30,483 bases of DNA from Chara braunii (lineage: Eukaryota; Streptophyta; Charophyceae; Charales; Characeae). Under the pieces are notes generated by a model. It was not told where the DNA came from and did not search any database. It saw only the letters and a program-made list of their open reading frames with translations. The position numbers were made by a program, and so were the translations under genes. Below, one piece after another: positions 18,284 to 27,405 of the stretch; within the stretch, counting starts at the first letter, position 1; each line of letters opens with the position of its first letter. Location: assembly GCA_003427395.1 (NCBI GenBank), contig BFEA01000180.1, forward strand, positions 736,239-766,721, given 5' to 3'.

Positions 18284-20755
18284 TCATAAAAGTTCATGGT
18301 ACACAATATTATTTGTAAAAAAAATATTATCAGGCAACGCAACACGGATGTTGTTGGGATGACCAGCACACGACAAAGCAACATATAGTTGACCATGCGC
18401 AAAAATCGGCTTGCGTAGCCAAACCCCCGCACACGATATAGTTTGTTCTTGTGACTTGTTAATCGTTACAACAAAAACGAGACGGACTAGAAATTGCCTC
18501 ATAAACCATTTGAACCCGATGGTCTCACCATCGTTTGTCAGATCAATTTTGGGGAGCAGTGATATCTTACCCGTGTGCATTATTGTCACTTCCAACAAAT
18601 CATCATATAACGATTTTCTTCATAATCAACCTTGTACTGTAGCAAAGTCCTTGCTTCAGGGACAAATTTCGCAAGAGCATCACAAACACACCAATTATCA
18701 AGCGCAACTTGTGAGGTGGAAGGTCTGATTCATTGAGAGATTTTAAAAAATCTCTTTCAATATAGAGTCCGGTATCATCCGAATCAGGATAATCAACGCT
18801 AAAAAGCTCATGCACCTTCTTAGGAAAATCGTTAAGAACACGATTATTAACAGAACCCGCATCGTCATTAGAAGGGCATAAAAGTAATCGAAGCGATAAA
18901 TACTCGACATCCTTCATGTGGTTGGACACATCCTCAAATGTCAATGAAATCAACTCATCAATCGCTTTATCCGTACAAACCTCACGTGGCAACCTAACTG
19001 CAACAGGTTCATTAAGAACGATTCGAGGATGATCACCATTCCCAACACGCATAAAAAAATGAGCATACATTCGTCTCATTTCATCATCCCCTAAGCTTAA
19101 TATTCGCATATTTCCGGTCAGTCGATGAACCTAAAAAAGTTTCCACAAAGGAGACATTTTCATCGAGACATCAATTTGTTGCGCTCGCGATCCGTGTTTC
19201 ACAACGGAGAAAACCTGTCGAAAATCCCCAGCAAGATGTTAAACTTTTCCACGAAACGACTCGTCATTGTTACAGAGGTCCCAAAGCGTAATGTTAAGAG
19301 CTTCCAAGTGAAACTTATTACTCACCGGAGCCTTGTCCCAGACAATCAAAGTCTGCACGATGGATAAACTCCGCAATATCACTTTGTTTCGAAATCAAGA
19401 AGGGACGTGTATTATCAGGTTTCAAAGGTGCGAAAAATCGTGAGTGAATTGTCTGAACCCCTATCAAAAGAATCGCCGCTATGCCATTGGACACCAAGAT
19501 CAGTCCAATGGCAGAATGAGACATGATGTCCGCCAAAATCGTTTCAATGCAAAAAGTCTTTCCTGTTCCGGTTGGTGCATCGACAAAAATACACAACGGT
19601 CTTTTCTCTTGCACAGTCCGAACAACTATTTCCACGAACATTCGTTAGTGTGGCTGAAGTTGTCGGAAATTAGTGTTATATCTGCTTTGCATTTGAATCC
19701 GATCATACGATAACTTTTCGTTTAAAATCGACGATATCGTTCTATTCTCTTAATGTCTAGTTATGTAGCAATTGTTTTCCCATCGGGGATTGGATAATAA
19801 AAGCGAAACCGGTGGATGTTTTTTCCCGACTTTTGTAAGATACGGTCAAGATGGAATAAGACTAACGATTGTAAAATGTTCGGCGGAACAATTTCATTGT
19901 CTGCACGATACTGAAAATTGTCGCACATCGTATCTCAATGTCGTTCCAAGAAACAGGCCGGATCGTTCACTTGACCAAAGACGAGAACCATAACAAATAC
20001 TTTACGAATTTTTTTAGGTATGTAATGCCATGTGGCTGTGTCTATGCATTAATCGTATGCATCGTCGGCTTGCAAAAGGCTCAATCGAAGACACACGGAT
20101 GAGAAAAAGTCGTATTCGACTCCGTCTACCGTACAAACTTCAACAAAAGAGCACACCCCACGAGAATATTTATGGCTTAGCAACACACGCAGATAAAATC
20201 GTTCGCCTTCCGTGATCCTCACGTGATGCAATCGAGGTATTTTTTCAAAGGGACCATGTTGAAGATCCCGCTGTCTTCGATTTCACTTCTTGTGTTTGTT
20301 ATCCCACACATGAGTATTAACGATCTCTGCATACAAAGGAAGCTCCCCTCTAGGAACATATTCATTCAAAGAGTTGTGTTTCATCTATGTCATCATTTTT
20401 TTTTTGGGGGGTCCATGCGAAACAACGCCATGCTCAGTGCTAGGTTTGAATTGCACTTTGCATATTTTCAACATGCACGGACAATCTTTCTACCGCTGAC
20501 TATTGTTCGACAAGGTCGAACTCAAATAGACGCCAGCATGCCTCACATATACCTAGAACACGCATATCTTGATACAATTTGACTTTCATCGATAGACGCA
20601 GTACCATCTTGCTCGTAAACCATAGCACGATCACTCCCTTTATATACGTACTTATACACGTACTTTCATACCTTGATGCTAGCACAATATTCAATATTCA
20701 AGTGACAGTTAAACCTTATTAGGAAGTACAGGTTGTACGGTGTCGAAAAACGAGT
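18284..20755 (-). pseudogene. Helitron Rep/PIF1-like helicase pseudogene
   Basis: Rep end: PYNLYFLIRFN and HLNIEYCASIK (20740-20670), an in-frame TGA, then KYVYKYVYKG (20665-20636), the conserved Rep tyrosine motif, then LYQD..EACWRLFEFDL (about 20582-20500), a stop, and RLSVHVENMQ. Linker: GERFYLRVLLSH (ORF 20231-20049). Helicase: Walker A APTGTGKT (19578-19555); Walker B VWDKAP in another frame (19343-19326), with Lys where family members have Glu; GDFRQVFSVVKHGSRAQQI (19229-19170); RLLLCPSNDDAGSVNNRVL (ORF 19109-18603); TINKSQEQT and HGQLYVALSCAGHP (ORF 18598-18284), with Cys replacing the motif VI Arg. There are frame breaks near 19370 and 18600 and at least four stops. In life, such proteins nick and unwind the element for rolling-circle transposition; this one is inactive. 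Confidence 0.9.
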
Positions 20756-20849
20756 GAAGGTTGACAGACTTACTAATATTCAACATTTATAGTCTGAACG
20801 TTCAGCTTTCATATACAGTTGGGCGCGGACACTCGGATAGAGTGCGGGG

Positions 20850-21500
20850 AGAGGGGGGGGGGTTCAGAGTCTTCAGCGTTTTCACCACTTCAGAATTTTC
20901 AGAATCTTCACCGTTCCTACTCACTCGGACAGGGGGGGGGGTTGTGCATCTTCACCACTTCAGAATCTTCAAAATCTTCAGCGTTTCTACACACTTGCAC
21001 AAGGAGGCGAACGCTAAAGATTCTAAAAATTCCGAAGTGGTGAAAACGCTGAAGAATTGGAACCCTTCCCCCCACCTTACAAAAACAAAACAGGGGAAGA
21101 GGGGGGGGGGGGTCCAGAATCTTCAGCATTTCCACCACTTCACAATTTCGAGAACCTTCAACGTTCCTACACACTGAGATAGAGGGGGGTGTACTTCATA
21201 ATTTTCAGCATCTTCACCACTTCAGAATCTTCAGCGTTTCTACATACTCAAATAGGGGGGTGAACTCTGAAGATTCTGGAAAATTCTGAAGTGGTGAAAA
21301 CGCCGAAGATTCGGACCCCTCCCCTTGAAAAAAACAAAACAGGGGGAGGAGGGGAGGGAGGGTTCATAATTTTCAACGTTTCCACCACTTCACAATTTTC
21401 AGAATCTTCATCGTTTCTACACACTCGGACAGAAGGGGGTGTACTTCAGAATTTTCAGCATCTTCACAACTTCAGAATCTTCAGCAGACAAAAGCTTAAC
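20850..21500. repeat. Satellite with ~250-bp higher-order period and inverted sub-units
   Basis: The basic motif is CACCACTTCAGAATCTTCAGC plus GTTTCTACACACTC and a G run. Landmarks recur about 247-250 bases apart: GTGCATCTTCACCAC near 20943 with GTACTTCATAATTTTCAGC near 21190 and its match near 21439; AAACAAAACAGGGG near 21083 and 21332. Each large unit also holds the motif in reverse (GAAGTGGTGAAAACGC near 21036 and 21287), so it can fold back on itself. G runs of 6-11 bases mark the borders. Confidence 0.85.
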
Positions 21501-22620
21501 ATTTTGAAGATTGATTCAACGTAGAGATATTCAGCATTTTCAGCACTTCTGAAATCGTTGAAACTCTACTTCGGATAACTTCAAAAATGTTGAAACATCC
21601 CGATTTCAAAATTAGTTTCAGCGAAGATTCGAAGAGTCGTTGACCACGTGTGCGAAAGACGTGGTGTCTTGACCCTCCACTTTGTACTAGACGCCTGCTC
21701 GCGTACCTCTACTACGTACCAGATGTCTAGTCAGGGAGGCTCCACTGCATATTATGACCTCTACACGGGTACCCATCAGGGGTAGTCCGTTTAAAACTTT
21801 TTGAAGAGAGGAGGGTGATCGTTAGTATCCCGTTATGGAACCACATGCGTCGAGCCTCCAGGTCACTTCACTCTAAAAACGACCGTTGAGGCTCGGCCTG
21901 TTGTTTTCTTTCTTCGTTTTTATTGCTCTATTAAAATTTGGAAAAGCAATACGAATACCTCATTTAAAGCACACGAACCGCGACCCGTAGTAATCCTATA
22001 AAATAGGGATTACTTCGTTACTCGTAGCTGGTCAGTACACAGATGCAGGCTACTTCCTTGTGCCAATGTGGGTAATCTAGGGGGAAGTGCAGGGCGGTAA
22101 AGTGAGTAGGTGGTAGGTTGTCTGTGCGCGAGTGCTCCATACGTATCAAGTTCGGGTTATTTCAAAAAACACATGGCTATGTCTTTGTATGGCTATAGGC
22201 CAGAATGTTGGAACCTCTTGATGCGCTGGAGGCCGGTGTCTGGGGAGGGACCCTGGATTACCACTGTCGCGGCAAATACCCTGACGCCGGACACGGTCCG
22301 ACTCTTTCGTTGAGTTGAAGGGCTTAATGAGATTGACGATTGCCAAAAGTTTATTCAGGCCTGACCTATGACTGAGAGACTAAAAGTTTCGAGCTTTAGT
22401 TCGAACGCGTGTGGCGCTCGGGAGCAACGGATGTGAATGGTAATGCTTCGCTTTTGCCGAAGCCGCAGGAATGTGTGGACATGGGAACGCCAAAGTTGGA
22501 CCTATTTTACCTATGAGGCTACTAGGGACCGCCGTACGGCGGTTAAAACCACGACGGTGGTCGAGAGACCTAGCAGCCTGCTCTGTTATGGGCAGGAGAC
22601 TACCGCGGTTGATACTCGCG
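21501..22620. other. No recognisable gene
   Basis: The first 130 bases still show diluted satellite words (TTCAGC, GAAGATT, GTTGAAAC). AGTAATCC...GGGATTACT (about 21991-22017) is a short hairpin. An ACCGCCGTACGGCGGT palindrome lies at 22529-22544. No coding region is convincing. Confidence 0.4.
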
Positions 22621-22680
22621 GTCAACCGATGGGGGAGGGCCGACTAACAGGTCAACCGATGGGGGAGGGCCGACTAACAG
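22621..22680 (+). repeat. Perfect 30-bp tandem duplication
   Basis: 22621-22650 and 22651-22680 are identical over all 30 bases (starting GTCAACCGATGGGGGAGGG). The lack of any difference, in a region otherwise much decayed, implies a recent duplication. Confidence 0.95.
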
Positions 22681-22870
22681 AGCTTGCAAAGCCTCAAGCA
22701 GGCGAGGCCTGTAGAGCCACAGGTTGGCAGGGCCTGCAAGGCCACGACAAGGGGATAGGGACAGGGTTGAGCTCTTCATATAGAAGAGTTGCCCACCAAG
22801 GGGTGCAATCGGCGCGGCCGATTTCGGTCGCACGATTATTGAGATCGTGCGACGAAAATCCGCCACACGC
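22681..22870 (+). repeat. Head region of element copy B
   Basis: GCAGGCGAGGCCTG and GGCAGGGCCTGCAAGG words, the hairpin AGCTCTTC (22770-22777)/GAAGAGTT (22783-22790), and a long imperfect stem GATTTCG-GTCGCACGAT with ATCGTGCGAC-GAAAATC (about 22820-22862) just upstream of the U6 fragment. The matching stem in copy A is CGATCT/AGATCG inside GCGCGG/CCGCGC. Confidence 0.7.
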
Positions 22871-22926
22871 AGATCAGCAAGGACCCTGCGCAAGGATGAC
22901 ACGCATAAATCGAGAAGTGGCCCAAA
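22871..22926 (+). pseudogene. U6 snRNA-derived fragment, copy B
   Basis: AGATCAGCAAGGACCCTGC, GCAAGGATGACACGC and ATAAATCGAGAAGTGG follow one another. From memory this is the 3' half of U6 snRNA (the U4-pairing and internal stem-loop part through the 3' end), with about four differences in 56 bases. The 5' stem-loop is missing and the ACAGAGA box is not recognisable, so it is not a functional gene. It ends without the Pol III T run and continues into ACGTGGCT/AGTCACGT (22949-22968), a hairpin closed with one G-U pair. Confidence 0.85.
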
Positions 22927-22977
22927 CAATATGTTCGAGTCCATCGAGACGTGGCTGAAAAGTCACGTGAAACTGAA

Positions 22978-22996
22978 CGTTGGCATAAGCCAACGC

Positions 22997-23032
<36 letters not shown>
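22978..23032 (+). repeat. GTTGGC/GCCAAC hairpin with A tail
   Basis: CGTTGGC ATAA GCCAACG (22978-22995) followed by a run of about 32 A residues. Copy A has the same hairpin (10215-10232) followed on its minus strand by an A/T-rich tail. The hairpin plus A tail looks like the 3' end of a retroposed RNA. Confidence 0.75.
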
Positions 23033-23034
<2 letters not shown>

Positions 23035-23880
23035 AACAGAAAAACAAACAAACGAATCACTTTTTAGAGCAGTTGGCGTGATCGTGACTGATAGGACTTA
23101 AAGTCCCTTAAGTTGTGGCAAGCGCCTGTTTTCACGGGCTGCCATTTTTCCCAAGTTTTTTTTTTTTTTCTTTAGATTTTTCCTAGATATTTTTTTAGAT
23201 TCTGTTTTAGATTTTATTTTGCTTTTAAGTCATGCCCGTTAGTTTGACGAACAGGCTGACTTGCCATCGACAGGATGGGCAAGTCTATGAATCCGTGCTG
23301 GAACATGAAAAGATACACTTCCGAGAGAGAAAGAGAGAGAGGGAGAGAAAAGGGGGGGGAAATCCTACCTGCTGTGAAGTAGTCAACCGTTCGTTGCGAC
23401 GTTGTTTTTTGATCTTTCGATGTTGGCTATTCCCAACATTAGGAAGTAGCACTGTAGTGCCCGAACCTGGCGCAATTTGGCACTCGGGTACGGGTGCGTG
23501 GGGAAGGGCATATTTAGATGTTTTTTAGAGTTTCTTCTTTTTTCGTTTTTCTTGTTTTTTTTTTTTTTTTGTTCGTTGATATTGCCCCCTCCCCTGAACT
23601 TACCTGCGCCCGTTGGGTTTAAAAACGGGCTGTATCAGCCACTGCACGCCTGAACCTGGTTGTGGTTGCGTCCGGGTACAAGCGAGCGGAGCAAGGGAAA
23701 AAAAAACCTGTTGATTTAGGCTCTTGTCTGGCTGAAGTGACCTCTGGGCTGCCGGTTTGTTGCTAAGCAATGGGCTGGCCCTCACAGAGAAACGAGAGGT
23801 CTCAAGAGCGGTAAAGTAACGGACACGTACGTGGCTGCGGGCTTAGAGTAGATGCAGGGGGTAAAAAGAAAGAAAAGTAA
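23033..23880 (+). repeat. Hairpin and T-rich zone of copy B
   Basis: Holds GGCAAGCGCCTGTTTTCACGG with CTGCC (about 23118-23144), TTTAGATTTT-type repeats (23170-23220), GCCCGTTAGTTTGACGAAC with AGGC (23235-23257), CTTGCCATC/GATGGGCAAG (23260-23283), GCACTGTAGTGCCCGAACCTGG (matching GCGCTGTAGCGCCC in copy A; first 20 bases conserved), and a CAGGTAAGT donor-like motif on the minus strand (about 23598-23606). No coding sequence. Confidence 0.6.
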
Positions 23881-23930
23881 GGAAGGGAGGAGAAAAAGAA
23901 AAAGTAACGGCCGCGCTGGCCGCAACCGTG

Positions 23931-24195
23931 GAACAGGTGCAGCCCCTAGAAGGTTCTAGAAGGTGAAGTGACTGCACCTGTTCGTTTTTGAACAGGCTGC
24001 AGTCTAGCTGCGTACAACCATTCCTATGAGCACCCAGCCTAAGAAAATGGCCAGGTGCTTCCTAGAGTTGACGACCCTGGTTCCCTAGGGAAAAACCAAG
24101 GCATAGGGCTTCTGGCCATTGATTTAGATCAAGGGCCAATGGCCAGAAGCACTGACGAATTGCCTGGTTGTGGGCAAAGCAGCTGCCCACAACCA
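23931..24195. repeat. Three strong hairpins upstream of the TATA box
   Basis: GAACAGGTGCAG (23931-23942) with CTGCACCTGTTC (23972-23983); GCTTCTGGCCATTG (24108-24121) with CAATGGCCAGAAGC (24137-24150); TGGTTGTGGGCA (24165-24176) with TGCCCACAACCA (24184-24195). All are perfect, 12-14 bp. They occupy the place of the 8.65-9.5 kb hairpin island in copy A but share no stem sequence with it. Confidence 0.9.
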
Positions 24196-24203
24196 TCAGC
24201 TGG

Positions 24204-24211
24204 CTATAAAA
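24204..24211 (+). promoter_or_regulatory. TATA box of element copy B
   Basis: CTATAAAA in GGCTATAAAAGTCAGC, matching the minus-strand box at 8608-8615. Downstream, ACATTCAC/GTGAATGT (24259-24278) is a perfect 8-bp hairpin whose core CACTTGAGTG is also in copy A. The conserved arrangement supports a real core promoter reading toward the minisatellite. Confidence 0.5.
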
Positions 24212-24389
24212 GTCAGCACTCCACCCAACAGCCTCACACTTGTGGCAGTGCTGTTGTGACATTCACTTGAGTGAATGTTGGCTGGCTGCTGCATGCTGCT
24301 GGAGAGGGGCGGTGCTGCCGGTGGAAGTGTTGGAGTGGAGAGTGGGGGTCTGCAATGGGCATGGAAGTGGAGGCAGCCATAGCCACCAC

Positions 24390-24720
24390 TTCACCTTGTG
24401 AAGTGCTAGGGAGGTGCTGTGTGGTCATCACGGCGACAACATTCATAGTTGGAGAGGTGGTGAGAAGGTGCTGCCCGCACATCGCGGCGGCGAAAACTAT
24501 TTTTAAAAAAGTGTTGGGGAGATGCTGCGTGGTTTTTGCGGCGTCGACAATTTTTTTTTTTTGATGTACTGCAGAAGCGCTGCCGAACTTTTTTCGTCGA
24601 CAGCTGTGATTTTTGGCAGTGATGCGGAAGCACTGCCGGATTTTTGTGGCGGCGACACCGATTTTAACAGTAGTGGTGCGGAAGCGCTGCCGGTTTTTCA
24701 CGGCGGTAATGGCACGTCAG
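24390..24720 (+). repeat. ~52-bp GC-rich minisatellite, copy B
   Basis: About six units of GTGCGGAAGCGCTGCCG, then a TTTTTGCGGCGGCGAC part and GATTTTAACAGTAGTG. The downstream units are closest to those of copy A; the upstream ones are more degraded. Orientation is opposite to 7962-8315. Minus-strand frames rich in Gln, Arg and Thr only follow the repeat. Confidence 0.8.
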
Positions 24721-26035
24721 TGGGAACTGCTGCTAAATTGTTTTGATATGGTGTTGTGGTACCAGTTTTGACGGCACAACGAGCAGTAATTCCGCCGTTA
24801 TTTTGTTTGTGGTGCGCGACAGTTATAGTGGATCCCAGTGTGGCTTGGAGGTTGGACTGACGTTAGTGCGTGGTTAGGACTGTGCGGCAATGGTATGTGG
24901 GTCGAGGACATTAAAAAAGTGCAGAGCGGATGTACACGACGAAGTAATTATGGGGCTCGCGGCACTGCGGGTTTCGCCGGGGGTCACCTTTACTTTTATT
25001 TTCTTTTGCGGCGCGCAGTGCTAGCGGTTTTGAGTTCTGAACCATCTAGTATTGCGGCGATGATGTGGTATTGGATTGAGACCATATGGGACCATTTTGA
25101 GACTAGGTGAGACTGGTCGTTGTGATCGGGACCGACATGTTGGTATGGCTACTGTGAGCGGACATGGTGATGAGAGGTGGCATGGATTTGCAGTGGGTTG
25201 GGGAGTATCCTAGTGGTCACGGTGCAATTGAGACTGTTTCAGGACGTTGGGCTATTGAGACCACGTGGAAACTCAATTGTGAGGACACCCTCTTGGAGGG
25301 CTACCTCGCTTGAGTTGTGTTGTGGCCCAACCTCTGCTCACTTCAGCACTTGGATAAAGAAGTGGTCGTCGTTCAGTGGAACAGGCGTAAGCTGTGGAGC
25401 TGCGGGCTTTGTATGTTCAACTTTAATGGCGATCGCCTTTTTCAAATTTGATTGGCATATTACTCGGCTTTCTTGAGTGAGCCGATTCAAACTTCACTCA
25501 AGGTCGGTTGAATGACTCAGGCTTTCCTTCACACCTGTGTGAACCCACACTTTGCTTGGCCCTGTTATTTTGAACGTTCGAAAGAAAAGGCAGAGAAAGT
25601 TGTGCGAGTCATGCATGTGAATGGGAAGGTCTGACATGAGTCTGGGATTGTATGGTTTTCTTTTGAATTTGTTTTCTGTGCGTGTTGTGCAGGTAGGTAG
25701 AAGGATGCTTGCAAAGGAGGTTGGTTATGCCTATTTGAGAGAAGGAAAAATGATTGTCTTCCCTTTACTTTTCACCTACCTGGATGTTAATAAGGACTTG
25801 TTGTTCTGAAAAAGGTTAATTCAATGCATGTCGTAAAATGAATTCAATTCAAATAAAGCAGATAAAGTCAAATGGACTTAGCCTTTTCCCACTATTACCT
25901 GTTCTATCCCGAACGACCTTATCTACCTATACTTGTCAAAAAAAAAAATAAAAAAATTCCGGTTCTTTATCTCCTTGGATTTCCCTGAACTCAAGAGAAA
26001 TAAGAATAACTGAAAGCTACTTGCAGTTGACACAT
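24721..26035 (+). other. No recognisable gene
   Basis: G/T-rich sequence with repeated ATTGAGAC words (25075, 25227, 25254). CTTGAGTGA/TCACTCAAG (25472-25502) is a 9-bp hairpin. GTGCAGGTAGGTAG (25687) is donor-like. No conserved frame. Confidence 0.4.
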
Positions 26036-26264
26036 CTTCTACCTCTAGGAAGCATATGGGGCGGGGGTTCGTTGCTTCAGGAGCCGACCCTGTTATCGAC
26101 CCAGAGTGGACCGTTCTGCGGGGGGGTACTTGCCGATTCGGTGGAGACGACCCGACTTCTAAGATCCAAGTTTTGTGCTCGGACGAGGAGGAGGAGTACC
26201 CCAGGCCACTTCCTAGAGGGAGAGGCATGCAACACTTCGAGCAATGCCCCTGATCAAGAATCAT
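26036..26264 (+). pseudogene. YPRP coding remnant, copy B
   Basis: The frame beginning at 26056 reads GADPVIDPEWTVLRGG, DDPTSKIQVLCSDEEEEYP and RPLPRGRG; it aligns to the minus-strand remnant at 7362-7586 (SSEDEGYPRPPPRGRI). Shared DNA runs from CTAGGA(A/G)GCAT through AGAGTGGACCG, a G run and CCGACTTCT to the PRGR codons. A donor-like ACAGGTATGT (about 26310) follows. It is a fragment without a start or known domain. Confidence 0.5.
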
Positions 26265-26694
26265 TCACAAAGCAGCTTGTCATCCAAAAAGATTGAAAGT
26301 GTATGAAAACAGGTATGTGTGTCCAATCTTAGGTCAACGGTAAGCTGGAATGAATGACTTTGGCAGTGCGTCTCATCAGGTCAAAACTAGGGCTGTCTGA
26401 CTCCCATGTTGGCAGCATCAATGTTGTTTTCGATAGCCAACTCCTTATTGGCGATTGTTTGATTATTTTGTGGAGTTCGACCTAGGGTGGTCGGATTTTA
26501 TTTTGATCTTGTGATAACGGATGTATTTAATGAAGATTCGATTTCCTTTAGTTATCATTTCAGATTGGACATACCGTCCTAGCGACTAAGTACGGTTCCT
26601 TTTAATATGACTACGTGTGATTGTTATAACTTTCTTTTGACGATGTGTCCAAGGGACTATGATAAATATCTGGGTTTCACGCTTGGTTAAGACC
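26265..26694. other. No recognisable gene
   Basis: Unremarkable mixed sequence between the coding remnant and the fourth structured repeat copy. Confidence 0.4.
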
Positions 26695-27015
26695 GTCCTA
26701 GTCGACCGACGTTAGCTCCGTACCCAGGAGATCAGCGCCCTAGGAACAGACGACGATCGGGTTTGCTTGGCGTTAACCAAGCGTGTGTATACTACAACGA
26801 ACGAGCAGACGTCCTCGGCTGACCTACCTCTGGAATTGCATTTAAAAGCGTTCGCACCTGGGTCAGTAGCTCAGTAGGGATACGCCCCTAAGGGTGGTGA
26901 CAACCCCTTAGGGAAGGAAAGTTTATGCCCCGCGGGAACCTATCCTGTCGCAGGGGACCGCGAGATGTACTGCTGGCGCACCCAGCCAGAGTGGCGAAGG
27001 GACTCCTGCATGACA
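26695..27015 (+). repeat. Structured dispersed repeat, copy 4
   Basis: Most complete copy: TAGTCGACCGACG, GGAGATCAGCGCCCTAGG (about 26727-26744), CGAG/CTCG hairpin (26802-26805 with 26814-26817), CTGACC (26819-26824) with GGTCAG (26861-26866), the A-box-like TAGCTCAGTAGGG, CCCTAAGGG (26886-26894) with CCCTTAGGG (26905-26913), and the 3' module GCGGGAACCTATCCTG, CAGGGGACCGC, CTGGCGCACCCAGCC (about 26932-26990). A frame through the 3' module (RGNLSCRRGPRDVLLAH) resembles one in copy 2 (RGNLSSRRGPR), but copies 1 and 3 have stops there. Confidence 0.8.
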
Positions 27016-27405
27016 TGGCGGGGAGGGTTCTCGCCTTTGCAAAAAAAAAAGCAGGAGCTGATGCGCTCGACACCGCCATGCTCAACTATGATGGGGAAGA
27101 CGAGGCGAAGTTAAAAATTAATGTGGAATGAGTGAGAAAAGCGGAAATGAGAAATGATCCTAAGTTGCAGGCAGCAGTTACTGAGGCGAAAAAACAGGGC
27201 TAAGAGGCGCTACAGAAGGGACGACGTCACTCTTGAAGTCGGGGTATCAGTCGCTTACCACGAGGCAAAGACTTCTACGGACACGGTGGAACGTGAACAA
27301 GCTCACCTAGACCAAGACTTAGGACAGACACATGAGGTCAACTCGCGAGAACAGTTACGAGAGAGAGAGAGAGAGATGAAAGACAAGTACGCGTACCTGA
27401 GGTAG
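27016..27405 (+). pseudogene. Degenerate helical coding stretch
   Basis: One plus frame reads MAGRVLAFAKKKAGADALD and LNYDGEDEAKLKINVE, a TGA, VRKAEMRNDPKLQAAVTEAK, KQG, a TAA, then EALQKGRRHS. Another frame (27154-27405) continues with charged sequence ending LREREREMKDKYAYLR. The Lys/Glu/Ala-rich composition suggests a former helical or coiled-coil protein. The two in-frame stops make it a pseudogene or a chance frame. I recognise no family. Confidence 0.35.

Larger units (their letters stand above)
15852..20755 (-). mobile_element. Helitron, 5'-truncated and decayed
   Basis: A rolling-circle DNA transposon on the minus strand. Its 3' end is diagnostic: a 7-bp GC hairpin five bases before CTAG, followed by T on the flank (Helitrons insert between A and T and end in CTRR). 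A Rep/helicase gene remnant runs from 20755 to about 18284 in the right order (Rep tyrosine motif, linker, PIF1-type helicase). Sequence homology to Rep stops around 20.76 kb, where a satellite array begins, so the HUH histidine motif and the 5' TC end are not found. An extra coding remnant lies between the helicase and the 3' end. Confidence 0.85.
22621..26264 (+). mobile_element. Composite hairpin-rich element, copy B
   Basis: Plus-strand counterpart of 7362-10990. Order: a perfect 30-bp tandem pair, GGCCTGCAAGGCCAC head, AGCTCTTC..GAAGAGT hairpin, U6-derived segment, GTTGGC/GCCAAC hairpin with A tail, CCTGTTTTCACGGGC and CCCGTTAGTTTGACGAAC hairpins around TTTAGATTTT runs, further hairpins, TATA box, minisatellite, and the YPRP remnant. 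Compared with copy A, spacing differs (shorter hairpin zone, about 1.3 kb instead of 0.4 kb between minisatellite and coding remnant). Boundaries are uncertain because no terminal repeats or target duplications were found. Confidence 0.65.

Noticed and set aside
20761-21524. Ser/Phe-rich 70-140-residue frames across the satellite
   Set aside because: They repeat with the satellite period and arise from TTCAGAATCTTCA words; not a gene.
7839-24720. CRISPR-like array in the regularly spaced repeats
   Set aside because: Repeats are contiguous minisatellite units without unique spacers, in a eukaryotic setting.
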